This document shows, piece by piece, positions 1-9,015 of a stretch of 64,000 nt of DNA. Numbering within the stretch: the stretch's first letter is position 1; each line of letters starts with the position of its first letter. The notes under the pieces were generated by a model. The model did no database searches and was not told the origin of the DNA. It saw only the letters and a list, made by a program, of their open reading frames with translations. Where the stretch lies: positions 310,001 to 374,000 of the forward strand of contig NZ_NEGC01000002.1 in NCBI RefSeq assembly GCF_002135335.1, in the 5' to 3' direction. The position numbers and the translations under genes were made by a program. This DNA is from Acinetobacter sp. ANC 4470 (GTDB taxonomy: Bacteria > Pseudomonadota > Gammaproteobacteria > Pseudomonadales > Moraxellaceae).

Positions 1-226
1 CTGACCATTGAAAACCGCGAATACGGTGATGGAATTGAGTATTGGCGCTAATGCCTTTTTGTTCGGCTAATTTTTGGGTTAACCATGTTTCAACCGCATG
101 CGATGGCACAATAAAATGTTGGGTTTTGAGCACCTGAAAAGGCGTTGTGGCAGGCTTATTCACAGTCGTCAACATGGCATGCACCAGCACATCAATACGC
201 TGACTTTGAATCACATGAATTGCCAT
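1..226 (-). CDS. recC: RecC, exonuclease V gamma subunit (N-terminal part, runs off left edge)
   Basis: Only the first 75 codons are in the window; the gene reads leftward off the edge. The peptide begins MAIHVIQSQRIDVL and carries the RecC-type N-terminal pattern: a short beta strand, a run like FIVPSHAVETWLTQKLAE, then GISANTQFHHRIRGFQW, matching the family's 'WL...LA...GI.AN..F' block. RecC forms the RecBCD helicase/nuclease that processes double-strand ends and recognises Chi. The ATG is preceded by GGAGTAGG, a good ribosome binding site. The divergent neighbour starts at 409, so promoters for both should lie in 227-408. The call rests on a short N-terminal match only. Confidence 0.75.
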   Translation of the reverse strand, partial: MAIHVIQSQRIDVLVHAMLTTVNKPATTPFQVLKTQHFIVPSHAVETWLTQKLAEQKGISANTQFHHRIRGFQWS

Positions 227-408
227 GAATTACCTACTCCACTCTTTTTTAAAATAAAATGCCTACAAAAGCATAAAAATTATTTACTATACATCTGCAT
301 CTGTCTATGTCACTTTGAGATTTCGGTTCGATTCAAAAATGTTTTGAAATTCTTACCTTAATCATCATTAAATAGAAAAACTAACACGAAGTTTAAGGTA
401 TTTACATT

Positions 409-915
409 ATGAAAATAGATAAAATTCCAGACTCAATAGACCCAGCATTAGATTTAGAAATCATTCGTGCAGAATGCTTAGAACTGGTGCAAAAACGGGC
501 GTACATTTCTGCTGGTGTTGCTGTCGTGCCTGTCCCATTTCTGGATGTTGTCATTGATATCGGAATATTGTCACAACTCATTCCAGAAGTGAATGCACGC
601 TTTGGTTTAGCACCTGAACAAATTAGTGTCTATGACCCCGAGACCAAACAAGTGCATTGGCATGAACTGCGCAAACGGGGAATCGAATTCTCAGGACTTG
701 TGATTGCGCGTACTGCGGTTAAAAAATCCATCAACAATGTTGCCGCTAAAGTCATCACTAAACAAGTGACTAAATTCATTCCCCTAGGTGGGCAAATTAT
801 TGCAGCAAGTTTAGGCTATATTATAATGAAAAAAGTCGCTGCCGCGCATGTGGAAGAATGTTACAGCCTTGCCAAAAGCATTCAACAAAAACAAAATGCT
901 CAGCTTGTTAGCTAA
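409..915 (+). CDS. Small DUF697/EcsC-like hypothetical protein
   Basis: A 168-residue protein with no catalytic motif I recognise. It has an acidic N-terminus, a hydrophobic segment around residues 35-62 (AGVAVVPVPFLDVVIDIG), a polar middle, and a second hydrophobic stretch near residues 118-142 rich in Gly/Ala/Ile. The VPVPFLD-type helix resembles the C-terminal DUF697 region of YcjF-type and related membrane-associated proteins, so loose membrane association is plausible; this is inference. ATG at 409 follows AAGG at longer than ideal spacing. It is convergent with pap. The stop codon lies in a hairpin (CAGCTTG/CAAGCTG, 901-923), and a second 8-bp hairpin at 963-985 covers the pap stop; neither has a T-tract. 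Confidence 0.7.
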   Translation: MKIDKIPDSIDPALDLEIIRAECLELVQKRAYISAGVAVVPVPFLDVVIDIGILSQLIPEVNARFGLAPEQISVYDPETKQVHWHELRKRGIEFSGLVIARTAVKKSINNVAAKVITKQVTKFIPLGGQIIAASLGYIIMKKVAAAHVEECYSLAKSIQQKQNAQLVS

Positions 916-970
916 GCAAGCTGTTCATAAGTCTTGATCATCAAGGTAGACTGATCTCGCTACTGAGAGC

Positions 971-2389
971 TTAATCCGCTCTCAGCTGTTTTAAAATAGT
1001 TCGCAATACTTCTAAGCGCGCCATATATTTATCATTGGTGGCGACAATATGCCACGGTGCATGTACGGTACTGGTTTGCTCAAACATATCTGCGGCAGCA
1101 TCTAAATAACCGTCCCATTTTTCACGATTACGCCAATCATCGGCAGTAATTTTAAAGCGTTTATGCGGTGTTTCTTCTCGTGCTTTAAAACGGGTTTCTT
1201 GTTCATCTTTACTAATGGCAAGCCAGAATTTAATCACCACGGTTTGACTGTTGAGCAAATTTTTTTCAAAACGGTTAATTTCTTCATAGGCACGTTGCCA
1301 CTCGACCTCACTTGCAAAACCTTCCAGACGCTCGACCAATACCCGACCATACCAAGAACGGTCAAAAATGGTAATGTCTTCATCGGTCTGTAACTTACTC
1401 CAAAAACGCCATAAATATGGACGACGTAATTCATATTTCTCAGGTGCCGCGATAGTGTGAATATCATATTCACGTGGATCAAGATTTTTCACAATGCGCT
1501 TGATCGCCCCCCCTTTTCCCGCAGCATCCATGCCTTCAAAGACAATAATCGCTTTACGATCATCGAAGCGCAGGGCTTCAGCCACTTTAAGCGATAGTTT
1601 TTTAAATTCGGCTTTATAGTTTTCTTGATTAACTGACTTATTTTCTGGTTGTAATAACAACTCAGGAACTGCCGCTTGTTTCCACTTGGTTTTATTTTGG
1701 CTTAAATGTTCTGGACAATGCTCTAAAGCACGTAAAATATGCTGGGCAAATTGTTGATCCCGTAGTTGTGCATCTTCACAATCAATGACGGTCCAATCAT
1801 CGGTAAAACGCTGACGCAGTTTTTGCACATTGTCATATTGCTTTTTATTACGCCAATCTAAACCATGTAATTTATGCCAATGCACTTCACTGGGTTTCAT
1901 ATTGTCCAGTCGCTTCTGCAAAGACTTCCATGACAAGTCAAACCAGACTTTCACCACATCAACATGGTTGTTTTTTAGGTCCTGTTCAAAGGTTCGCATA
2001 TCCTCGACATAGGCATCAAACAGGGTTTCATCTAATGGTTTGGACACATGTAAAGCCGTCATTAACAGGTCGCTATACCAATTGCCAAACATCACCATAA
2101 TTTGACCTTCAGCAGGAATAAATGGTGCATAAGGCTGCCAAAAAGCTTGATTTTGCTTAAACATATTCGGCGCATCTGCTTTTACTCGCAAATAGCGCGG
2201 ATCGACCCATTCACGCAGCTGCTTAACAGACTCACCCTTACCTGCCAATTCAATACCATTGACTAAAATCAACACACTTTTCGCATTTTTTTGATCACGG
2301 GTATTTTTTAACAAATATTGTGCTTCAATCAGATTCAAGGAAAGCTGATCTTCACTTATAAGCTGACTTTTTATTTTTTCTATAGACAT
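971..2389 (-). CDS. pap: Polyphosphate:AMP phosphotransferase (two-domain PPK2 class II)
   Basis: Transfers phosphate from polyphosphate to AMP, making ADP, so cells can draw energy from stored polyphosphate. At 472 residues it is the double-domain form: each half is one PPK2 unit. The first half has a degenerate P-loop-like segment (LVNGIELAGKGESVK, about residue 42). The second has the good PPK2 Walker A, VFEGMDAAGKGGAIKR, near residue 285, then DPREYDIHTIAAPEKYE and the lid/Walker B segment TIFDRSWYGRVLVERLEGF. In PPK2 proteins of this kind the C-terminal half is the catalytic one. Acinetobacter johnsonii Pap is the archetype and has nearly the same length. It stands alone, with about 200 bp upstream and a divergent gene at 2595. 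Confidence 0.93.
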   Translation of the reverse strand: MSIEKIKSQLISEDQLSLNLIEAQYLLKNTRDQKNAKSVLILVNGIELAGKGESVKQLREWVDPRYLRVKADAPNMFKQNQAFWQPYAPFIPAEGQIMVMFGNWYSDLLMTALHVSKPLDETLFDAYVEDMRTFEQDLKNNHVDVVKVWFDLSWKSLQKRLDNMKPSEVHWHKLHGLDWRNKKQYDNVQKLRQRFTDDWTVIDCEDAQLRDQQFAQHILRALEHCPEHLSQNKTKWKQAAVPELLLQPENKSVNQENYKAEFKKLSLKVAEALRFDDRKAIIVFEGMDAAGKGGAIKRIVKNLDPREYDIHTIAAPEKYELRRPYLWRFWSKLQTDEDITIFDRSWYGRVLVERLEGFASEVEWQRAYEEINRFEKNLLNSQTVVIKFWLAISKDEQETRFKAREETPHKRFKITADDWRNREKWDGYLDAAADMFEQTSTVHAPWHIVATNDKYMARLEVLRTILKQLRAD

Positions 2390-2594
2390 ATGACTTCCAA
2401 ATCTTTGTATTTATTTCAGTATATCCAAGCATAGAACAACTCTGAATCATAAAACGTGGATTTTATGTTGCGTGAAATTGCTTATTTTCGCATCAAACTG
2501 ACTTCTTTTGAGTCATTTTTATTGCACATTGTCATAGCGAGTTTGCCCATCTAGCTCTAAGATTTAACCATCTAAAAAATAATAGAGATGCTTG

Positions 2595-3305
2595 ATGTCA
2601 AAACTGGCTGCATTGGATGACTTATTAGAGTTATATTATCAATTAAATTATCATCAAAATCCTGATATTTTTCAGCGTTTACAAGACGTACAAGCTTGGC
2701 AAAAAGTACGCATGCAAAGTACGCATCTGCAACAATTTGCTGAAAAGCACAATATTTTAATGTCTGAATATTTTCTCAATCGTTTATATGGTGGTTCAGA
2801 TTTTGACGCTTTGGCGGGGCAAATTGCACGTTTAATGAAATATGCGCATAAAGCAGAAAAACTGATTCCTGAAAATGCTATTAAAACAGGTACATCAGGC
2901 GTTACTTTGGCTATTTTAGCCGTACAGCTGGATGAACAAGTCGCGATGCAATTGCTGGAAGACTACCATCCGCATGAAAAGTTAACCGATGAAATGATGC
3001 GTTTGACCTATCTTAAACTCGATCAGGGACAACAACGCCTCAAACAGCTGGATTTGCTCGATCAACTGGGCTTGAGTTTAGATAAATATATGCGCTCATT
3101 TATGGTCTATACCGCATTTAAAATGTGTAAAGGTGCAGCCAATAAATACAGTTTTCAGGTGATGTATGAGTTTATGCAGGATGGCTTTTTAGCGATGAAA
3201 CCGTTAAAGTCGGCAGAGAAATTCGTCAAAGATTTTACTGCGGTTGAACGCCAAATTATCCATCAAGTTCACGCAGCTGATCCAAATCCATTTCAGTATC
3301 AATGA
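2595..3305 (+). CDS. FFLEELY-motif protein of unknown function
   Basis: A 236-residue, predicted all-helical soluble protein with no signal peptide or membrane segment. It carries the signature of the FFLEELY family in the form SEYFLNRLYGGSDF near residue 55, and conserved aromatic or acidic helices follow, including YMRSFMVYTAFKMCKGAANKYSF. The family is typical of Acinetobacter and some other gammaproteobacteria; its biochemical role is unknown. I take ATG 2595 rather than the TTG three bases upstream, because AATAGAG lies about 7 bases before the ATG. It is divergent from pap and followed by 162 bp before ubiE, so probably monocistronic. Confidence 0.8.
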   Translation: MSKLAALDDLLELYYQLNYHQNPDIFQRLQDVQAWQKVRMQSTHLQQFAEKHNILMSEYFLNRLYGGSDFDALAGQIARLMKYAHKAEKLIPENAIKTGTSGVTLAILAVQLDEQVAMQLLEDYHPHEKLTDEMMRLTYLKLDQGQQRLKQLDLLDQLGLSLDKYMRSFMVYTAFKMCKGAANKYSFQVMYEFMQDGFLAMKPLKSAEKFVKDFTAVERQIIHQVHAADPNPFQYQ

Positions 3306-3467
3306 TGCTGTTCTGCACATAACAAATCGAGCCGTGAATAAAAATACAGCATAGATTTCTGTATATTATTCATAACAATTGCATGCTGATTGCTGTACAA
3401 CGTCTTAGAATCTGTCATCATGCATGCACTGTAACATTAACCCTATTTTTATGTTAGGAGTGACTCT

Positions 3468-4412
3468 ATGTCTAATGAAAATCAAACGCCTACCGCTACC
3501 CCTGAGTCGGCACCAAATACAGACAAAGTAAGTCCTTTCTTAACTGAACCGCTTCCACAAGGCACCGCTCAAGGTCAGCAACAATCCTTACAACAAACGC
3601 TGACAGATACCCCTGTTACAGGTTCAGTACCCAAATATAATCTGCCACGTGGTGCCAATACAGGCAACGTCGGTGCAACCACACACTTTGGTTATCAAAC
3701 GGTCAGCAGTGATGATAAAGCACAGAAAGTGGCTGAAGTCTTCCATTCAGTTGCTAGCAAATACGACATCATGAATGACTTGATGTCGTTTGGTATTCAC
3801 CGTCTATGGAAACGCTTTGCCATTAATATGTCTGGCGTACGTCGTGGTCAACATGTACTGGATATTGCAGGTGGTACAGGCGATTTAGCCAAAGTTTTTA
3901 GCCGTGAAGTCGGTCCTACAGGTCATGTCGTTCTTTCAGATATCAATGAATCAATGCTCAATGTCGGTCGTGACCGTTTAATCGATGCGGGTTGTACCAA
4001 TGTCGATTTCGTTTTAGCCAATGCTGAAACCTTAGAACCATTTGCAGACAACAGCTTTGACTTGCTCACCATCAGCTTTGGTTTACGTAACGTGACCGAT
4101 AAAGATGCCGCGCTTGCTGCCATGTACCGTGTACTTAAGCCGGGCGGTCGTTTACTGATTTTAGAATTCTCTAAACCTGTATTTGAACCATTCTCTAAAC
4201 TTTATGATTTGTATTCATTTACGGCATTGCCAATCATGGGCAAAATCATTGCCAATGACTCAGAAAGCTACAAATACTTAGCAGAATCGATTCGTATGCA
4301 CCCCGACCAACGTACCCTAAAAGGCATGATGGAACAAGCAGGCTTCCAAAGCTGTGACTACCATAACTTAACCGGCGGTATTGTGGCGGTTCACCGCGGC
4401 TTTAAACTTTAG
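3468..4412 (+). CDS. ubiE: UbiE, C-methyltransferase of ubiquinone synthesis
   Basis: SAM-dependent methyltransferase for the C-methylation step of ubiquinone (and menaquinone, where present). The core from TTHFGYQTV (residue 71) to the end matches UbiE closely: [22 protein letters not shown] motif [56 protein letters not shown], and a final VAVHRGFKL. At 314 residues it is longer than E. coli UbiE (251) because of an N-terminal tail of about 62 residues rich in Gln, Thr, Pro and Ser. The start is supported by TTAGGAG six bases upstream. First gene of ubiE-ubiJ-ubiB; ubiJ begins 10 bases after its stop. Confidence 0.95.
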   Translation: MSNENQTPTATPESAPNTDKVSPFLTEPLPQGTAQGQQQSLQQTLTDTPVTGSVPKYNLPRGANTGNVGATTHFGYQTVSSDDKAQKVAEVFHSVASKYDIMNDLMSFGIHRLWKRFAINMSGVRRGQHVLDIAGGTGDLAKVFSREVGPTGHVVLSDINESMLNVGRDRLIDAGCTNVDFVLANAETLEPFADNSFDLLTISFGLRNVTDKDAALAAMYRVLKPGGRLLILEFSKPVFEPFSKLYDLYSFTALPIMGKIIANDSESYKYLAESIRMHPDQRTLKGMMEQAGFQSCDYHNLTGGIVAVHRGFKL

Positions 4413-4422
4413 GGTTTACGCT

Positions 4423-5103
4423 ATGTGGTCGATTTTGGCACTGGGTGCAGTTGAACGATTCATTCATCATGTCATTGATTTGGATGCGCTTACTCGTATC
4501 CAACTGAATGCACTGCAAGGCAAAATATTGCGTGTGGTCATTGATGCCCCGCAATTGTCTGTCGATGTATTTTTTGATGAAAATAAACTTCGCCTTGAAC
4601 CGACAGTCACGGGACAAAGTGAAAAAACATCGATATTCGAGCAACGCCCATTTGATCAAAATCAACAGCTTTCTGAAGCGACGGCCACATTACACGTTAA
4701 AAATGTGGTTGAACTTTTAAAGTTATTGTTCGCAGATGATGTCGGTAATATCCCACTGCAAGGTGACTATCACTTGTTGCAAGATATTCAACGGATCATG
4801 CAACAAGCCGAACCTGATTTAGCATCACATTTAAGCCCTTGGATTGGCCCGAGCCTTGCACATGAATTGGGTAAAATTCAACATGTACCGCAACATTTAA
4901 AACGCTCACTGCAAAGCCACTTGTTCTTTGCTGAAGATGCCTTAAAAGAAGATTTAGCCGTATTTGCCCCACGCTGGCAGATGGATGACTTAAATCAAGA
5001 TACGCGTATTCTCAATCAAAATTTAGATCGTGCTGAAGCCAAAATTCAACAGCTTCAAGCACACATTGATGCAGCTGCAATTCCTGCTTCACCTCAAGAT
5101 TAG
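4423..5103 (+). CDS. ubiJ: UbiJ, SCP2-domain accessory factor of ubiquinone synthesis
   Basis: 226 residues. The N-terminal half (about residues 10-110) is an SCP2-like lipid-binding domain, and the last 30 residues (ILNQNLDRAEAKIQQLQAHI) form a predicted short coiled coil, the same layout as UbiJ (YigP). In E. coli UbiJ pairs with UbiK and scaffolds the soluble ubiquinone-synthesis complex, holding the lipid intermediates. The family is poorly conserved, so the call leans on position: between ubiE and ubiB, with 10 and 12 base gaps, exactly as in other gammaproteobacteria. ATG 4423 was chosen over in-frame upstream codons that would overlap ubiE. Confidence 0.88.
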   Translation: MWSILALGAVERFIHHVIDLDALTRIQLNALQGKILRVVIDAPQLSVDVFFDENKLRLEPTVTGQSEKTSIFEQRPFDQNQQLSEATATLHVKNVVELLKLLFADDVGNIPLQGDYHLLQDIQRIMQQAEPDLASHLSPWIGPSLAHELGKIQHVPQHLKRSLQSHLFFAEDALKEDLAVFAPRWQMDDLNQDTRILNQNLDRAEAKIQQLQAHIDAAAIPASPQD

Positions 5104-5115
5104 GTAATAACATAT

Positions 5116-6735
5116 ATGATTCCGCACGTTTCACGTTTACTCGAACTTTGGCGCATCGCCGCGCACTATAGACTCGACACGTTGTTTCCTGCGGAAGAAT
5201 TACCTGAAAAAGCCCGTCATGCTTTAAGCCTGATTCGCATGCACCCTGCTGCATGGTCCAGTCGTGAACGCAAAAACCCACTCAAGCTGAAACAAGCTTT
5301 AGAGGAAATGGGGCCACTTGCAATTAAACTTGGACAGTTGCTCTCCACCCGCCGTGATTTGATTGCACCTGAAGTTTTACAGCAATTGGTTTTATTACAA
5401 GATCGCGTCAAACCGTTTGACAACCATGTTGCCAAAATGCGCATTCAGGAATCTTTAAAAGCAGATGTAAACACCTTGTTTGCACGTTTTGATGAGCAAC
5501 CGCTTGCAGCAGCTTCAATCGCACAAGTGCATACCGCTGCTTTGCATGATGGTCGTGAAGTGGTGGTCAAAGTCACTCGCCCCAATATTCGTCAGCAGAT
5601 TTTACACGATTTTGAAATTCTAGATTGGTTAGGAAAAGCCTTAGAAAAACGTCTAGAAGCAGCACGCGCGCTTCATCTTTCTGAAATTATTCAGAACTAT
5701 CGTCAAATTATTCTTAATGAATTGGATTTGACTTTAGAAGCCGACAACACCCGTCGTATGCGCCATTACTTCACTGGATCAAGCATGATGTACGTGCCTG
5801 AAGTGTATATGGACAGCAAAGATGTGATGGTGGCAGAGCGGATCACAGGTGTGCCGATTTCCGATATCGCGACCTTTGATCGTATGGGGATGAATCGTGC
5901 AGAATTGGCAGAAAAAGGTTTAACCATCTTTTTCACCCAAGTGTTCCGTGACAACTTTTTCCATGCCGACATGCATCCGGGTAACGTCTTTGTCGAAACG
6001 ATCAACCCAAGCAATCCTCGCTTTATTGCGCTGGATTGCGCCATTATGGGTGAATTGTCTAAACACGACCAAATGACCGTAGCACGCATGTTGCTTGCGG
6101 TAATGAACAGCAACTTCATGCAACTGATTCTGGTGGTGCATCAAGCAGGTTGGATTCCACCTGGTACGGATCAAGATGCTTTAGCGCGTGAAATGCGTCG
6201 TACAGTTGGGCCAATGGTCTCGAAACCAATGCATGAACTGGATTTTGCAGGCATCCTAATTCAAGTGATGGATATTGCTCGACGTTTCCATTTGGAAATT
6301 CCACCACAATTGATGCTGTTGTTAAAAACCTTGGTGCATGTAGAAGGTTTGGGCACAGATCTGTACCCAGAGCTGGATATCTGGAAACTGGCGAAACCGA
6401 TTTTGACCGATTGGATTAAAGCCAATATGAGTCCAGTCAAAAATATGAAAGAACTGGGTCAGCAAATTCCAGATCTATTACTGGGCGCACAAGACCTACC
6501 CAGCCTGATGATTGATAGTTTAAATGGTTTAAAAAATCAATCCGCTTGGCACTCCAAACAACTCAATGAACTACAAAGCATGCGTTTGCAAATGGAACAT
6601 CAGCAAAAACGCAGTTGGATGTTCGGTAGTATCATGGCGATTTTGTTATCCATTGCCATTATTGCACCGTGGTATGTGTCAATCTTACTGATCGTATTCT
6701 CAAGCATCCTTGCCATTTGGCGCATCGCGAAATAA
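5116..6735 (+). CDS. ubiB: UbiB, atypical kinase/ATPase for ubiquinone synthesis
   Basis: 539 residues, about the usual UbiB length. It belongs to the ABC1/ADCK/UbiB protein-kinase-like family. Visible marks are the KxGQ-type motif (GPLAIKLGQLLSTRRDL, about residue 73), the Ala-rich nucleotide loop (LAAASIAQVHTA), a lysine in VVKVTRP, the catalytic-loop-like FFHADMHPGNVFV near residue 285, and ALDCAIMGEL standing in for the DFG region. The C-terminus has two hydrophobic segments (about 497-538) that anchor it in the inner membrane. It supports extraction or handling of membrane-bound ubiquinone intermediates. Last gene of the ubi operon; a bulged hairpin followed by a T-run at 6762-6797 may terminate it. 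Confidence 0.95.
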   Translation: MIPHVSRLLELWRIAAHYRLDTLFPAEELPEKARHALSLIRMHPAAWSSRERKNPLKLKQALEEMGPLAIKLGQLLSTRRDLIAPEVLQQLVLLQDRVKPFDNHVAKMRIQESLKADVNTLFARFDEQPLAAASIAQVHTAALHDGREVVVKVTRPNIRQQILHDFEILDWLGKALEKRLEAARALHLSEIIQNYRQIILNELDLTLEADNTRRMRHYFTGSSMMYVPEVYMDSKDVMVAERITGVPISDIATFDRMGMNRAELAEKGLTIFFTQVFRDNFFHADMHPGNVFVETINPSNPRFIALDCAIMGELSKHDQMTVARMLLAVMNSNFMQLILVVHQAGWIPPGTDQDALAREMRRTVGPMVSKPMHELDFAGILIQVMDIARRFHLEIPPQLMLLLKTLVHVEGLGTDLYPELDIWKLAKPILTDWIKANMSPVKNMKELGQQIPDLLLGAQDLPSLMIDSLNGLKNQSAWHSKQLNELQSMRLQMEHQQKRSWMFGSIMAILLSIAIIAPWYVSILLIVFSSILAIWRIAK

Positions 6736-6761
6736 CCAAATTTTTATAAATTTTGAATATT

Positions 6762-6797
6762 CAGCAACCTGATGATGAAAATGATCAGGCTGTTTTT
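6762..6797 (+). terminator. Possible rho-independent terminator after ubiB
   Basis: An imperfect stem (CAGC..CTGAT against ATCAG..GCTG, with a 3-base bulge and a G-G mismatch) precedes TTTTTG. It lies 27 bases after the ubiB stop. The bulge makes it weaker than the other terminators in this window. Confidence 0.45.
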
Positions 6798-6899
6798 GTT
6801 CTATAATGACTCACCAGTCAATAAGTGATAAATATCGCCATTGTCGCTGAAGCCTAGCAGCTTAAAATAACAACACACTTGTATATTTAATTCTAGACC

Positions 6900-7979
6900 A
6901 TGACGCAAATTCTGCAAAAGAGCCGCCCTTCTCTCACGATTCGTGCAGGTCGCCTTGCACGCCAATTGATTGAAAAAGAAGGTTTACATGCACAGCAAGT
7001 TGATATTATTCCTGGTGCTGCAGGCGGCCCTAAAGGCATTGGCATTCAAGGTTTAGACCAAGCCATTTTTGGTGACTTTTTTGCCCAAGCTCCACAGCGC
7101 AGAACCGTCATTGGCTCATCTATTGGCAGTTGGCGTTTTGCCAGTATTCTTGCTTGGGGCGCAAAAGAAGGTACAGAGCGCCTTTCAGAGCTTTATACCA
7201 ACCTATCTTTTCATAAAAAAATGTCGCGTCAGGAAGTCGGTAATATTTGCCAAGGCATGTTGATTGATCTGATCCAAGGTCAAGAACAACAATTGATTGA
7301 TCATCCTGACTATCACTTGGCTATTATCTCCATTAAAGCCCAGCATATTTTCCAAAGTGATCTAGCCCTACCTTTACTTGCCTCTGTGGCAGGCATTATT
7401 GGCAGTAATGCACTGGGTCGTAAGCACAATCGTCTGTTTATGCAACGGGTGATTAGCCAACCATCGTCAGGTCAGCAATTTAAAGTAGAGGATGACTTTG
7501 TCACCCATTATCAAACCTTAAATCGCGACAATGCCATACCTTGGTTGATGGCATCAGCCTCTATTCCTGGTGTCATGGCAGCTATCCGCGATATTCCAGA
7601 TGCACCTAAAGGCAGTTACCGTGATGGTGGTTTAATTGACTATCATCTTGACCTGCCCTTTGAAAGCCAAGGCATTGTGCTGTACCCACATTTTAGCGAC
7701 AGCATTACACCGGGTTGGTTCGATAGAATGTTTAAAAACCGTAAAGCCAACCCTGAAAATCAGGCACGAACGTTATTACTTTCGCCTTCGCCAGACTATT
7801 TGCAATCTTTACCCCTTGGGCGTTTACCCGATCGTAAAGATTTCAGCTTAAAAGGTTTAGATCAAAAACAACGTATTCAAATGTGGAATCAATGTGTGGC
7901 TGAAAGTCAGCGTTTAGGCGATGAATTTTTAGAGATGGTGGAAAAACAAAATTTCCCTGAGTTTATGCAGGATTTATAA
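6900..7979 (+). CDS. Patatin-like phospholipase family protein
   Basis: 359-residue predicted serine acyl hydrolase. It shows the three patatin marks: a Gly-rich oxyanion-hole loop (GAAGGPKGIG, about residue 38), the nucleophile elbow GSSIGSW (about residue 76; Ser in G-x-S-x-G), and the Asp of a DGG triplet (GSYRDGGLIDYHLD, about residue 245) completing the Ser-Asp dyad. No signal peptide is evident, so it is likely cytoplasmic. The substrate cannot be told from sequence; phospholipids or neutral lipids are typical. It is monocistronic, with 164 bp after ubiB and about 250 bp before hisIE. A 12-bp stem-loop lies just downstream (7985-8022). Confidence 0.85.
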   Translation: MTQILQKSRPSLTIRAGRLARQLIEKEGLHAQQVDIIPGAAGGPKGIGIQGLDQAIFGDFFAQAPQRRTVIGSSIGSWRFASILAWGAKEGTERLSELYTNLSFHKKMSRQEVGNICQGMLIDLIQGQEQQLIDHPDYHLAIISIKAQHIFQSDLALPLLASVAGIIGSNALGRKHNRLFMQRVISQPSSGQQFKVEDDFVTHYQTLNRDNAIPWLMASASIPGVMAAIRDIPDAPKGSYRDGGLIDYHLDLPFESQGIVLYPHFSDSITPGWFDRMFKNRKANPENQARTLLLSPSPDYLQSLPLGRLPDRKDFSLKGLDQKQRIQMWNQCVAESQRLGDEFLEMVEKQNFPEFMQDL

Positions 7980-7984
7980 AATGG

Positions 7985-8022
7985 TCGAACTGAAGCTGAT
8001 TTAGCAATAGGCTTTAGTTCGA
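7985..8022. other. Near-perfect stem-loop after the patatin-like gene
   Basis: TCGAACTGAAGC pairs with GCTTTAGTTCGA (11 of 12 canonical pairs plus one G-U), with a 14-base loop. It starts 6 bases after the lipase stop. No T-tract follows, so it is not a standard intrinsic terminator; it may protect the mRNA 3' end. Confidence 0.5.
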
Positions 8023-8228
8023 GCTTCATTCAAGTTATGTCTAACTGATTTTACGCTATAAAAAATAAAATAAAGCTATTTTAAAAATCAGACATAAGAC
8101 ACTTATTCAGATCAATCGAGATGATCAGGTGTATATTTTTTTCTCAAACAGTCGCTAATCACGTACACTATGCAGTTGCGATTTTAAGTCGCTCTTTTAA
8201 ATTTTGAACATATTTTGGTGAAATCCTC

Positions 8229-9011
8229 ATGAACAATTTGCAATGGCTCGATGAAGTAAAATTTAACGAACAAGGTCTCATCCCTGCCATTGCACAACAT
8301 CATCAAACAGGCCGTGTACTGATGGTCGCGTGGATGAACCGTGAGTCTTTAGCCATAACTGCTGAAAAAAATCAAGCAGTTTACTTTTCACGTTCACGCC
8401 AAAAATTATGGCATAAAGGTGAAGAATCGGGTCATTTCCAAACCGTACATGAAATCCGTTTAGACTGTGATGCCGATGTCATTGTATTGCAAATCGAACA
8501 ACATGGTGGCATTGCTTGTCATACTGGTCGTGAATCGTGCTTCTATCGTAAATTGACTGCAAATGGCTGGAAAATTGTCGATGCACAATTGAAAGACCCA
8601 AGTCAAATTTACGCGGAAAAATCAGTTAATCCGCATACACTTGCGATGAATGCTTCAACTACTCAATCTGAACAGGTTGAAATTTTGGACTATTTAGGTC
8701 AGATGATGGCAGAACGTAAAAAAGCCGATCCAGACTCATCCTATGTGGCCAAGCTATATCACACAGGCTTAAATAAAATCTTAGAAAAAGTCGGTGAAGA
8801 AAGTATTGAAAGCATTATTGCCGCCAAAGATTTTAAATCTGAGCCTCAAGAAGACCATAAAAACGATTTGATTTATGAAGTGGCTGACCTATGGTTCCAT
8901 AGCATTGTGATGCTCGGTTATTTCGACATTGAACCACAAGTGATTTTAAACGAACTCGCGCGTCGCCAAGGCTTATCAGGTTTGGTTGAAAAAGCCAACC
9001 GTCAACACTAA
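8229..9011 (+). CDS. hisIE: HisIE, bifunctional PRA-CH / PRA-PH enzyme of histidine synthesis
   Basis: 260-residue fusion catalysing steps 2 and 3 of histidine synthesis: PR-ATP to PR-AMP (HisE domain), then ring opening by cyclohydrolase (HisI domain). The N-terminal HisI half shows [28 protein letters not shown] and the metal-binding segment [14 protein letters not shown] with [14 protein letters not shown]. The C-terminal HisE half (from about residue 165) has [24 protein letters not shown] and ending [13 protein letters not shown]. It lies alone, away from other his genes. The UvrD-like helicase starts 4 bases after its stop, suggesting read-through or translational coupling. Confidence 0.96.
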   Translation: MNNLQWLDEVKFNEQGLIPAIAQHHQTGRVLMVAWMNRESLAITAEKNQAVYFSRSRQKLWHKGEESGHFQTVHEIRLDCDADVIVLQIEQHGGIACHTGRESCFYRKLTANGWKIVDAQLKDPSQIYAEKSVNPHTLAMNASTTQSEQVEILDYLGQMMAERKKADPDSSYVAKLYHTGLNKILEKVGEESIESIIAAKDFKSEPQEDHKNDLIYEVADLWFHSIVMLGYFDIEPQVILNELARRQGLSGLVEKANRQH

Positions 9012-9015
9012 GCCG

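Noticed and set aside
98..361. Plus-strand open frame of 87 codons at the left edge
   Set aside because: It lies antisense to recC and across the recC promoter region, with no family-like sequence.
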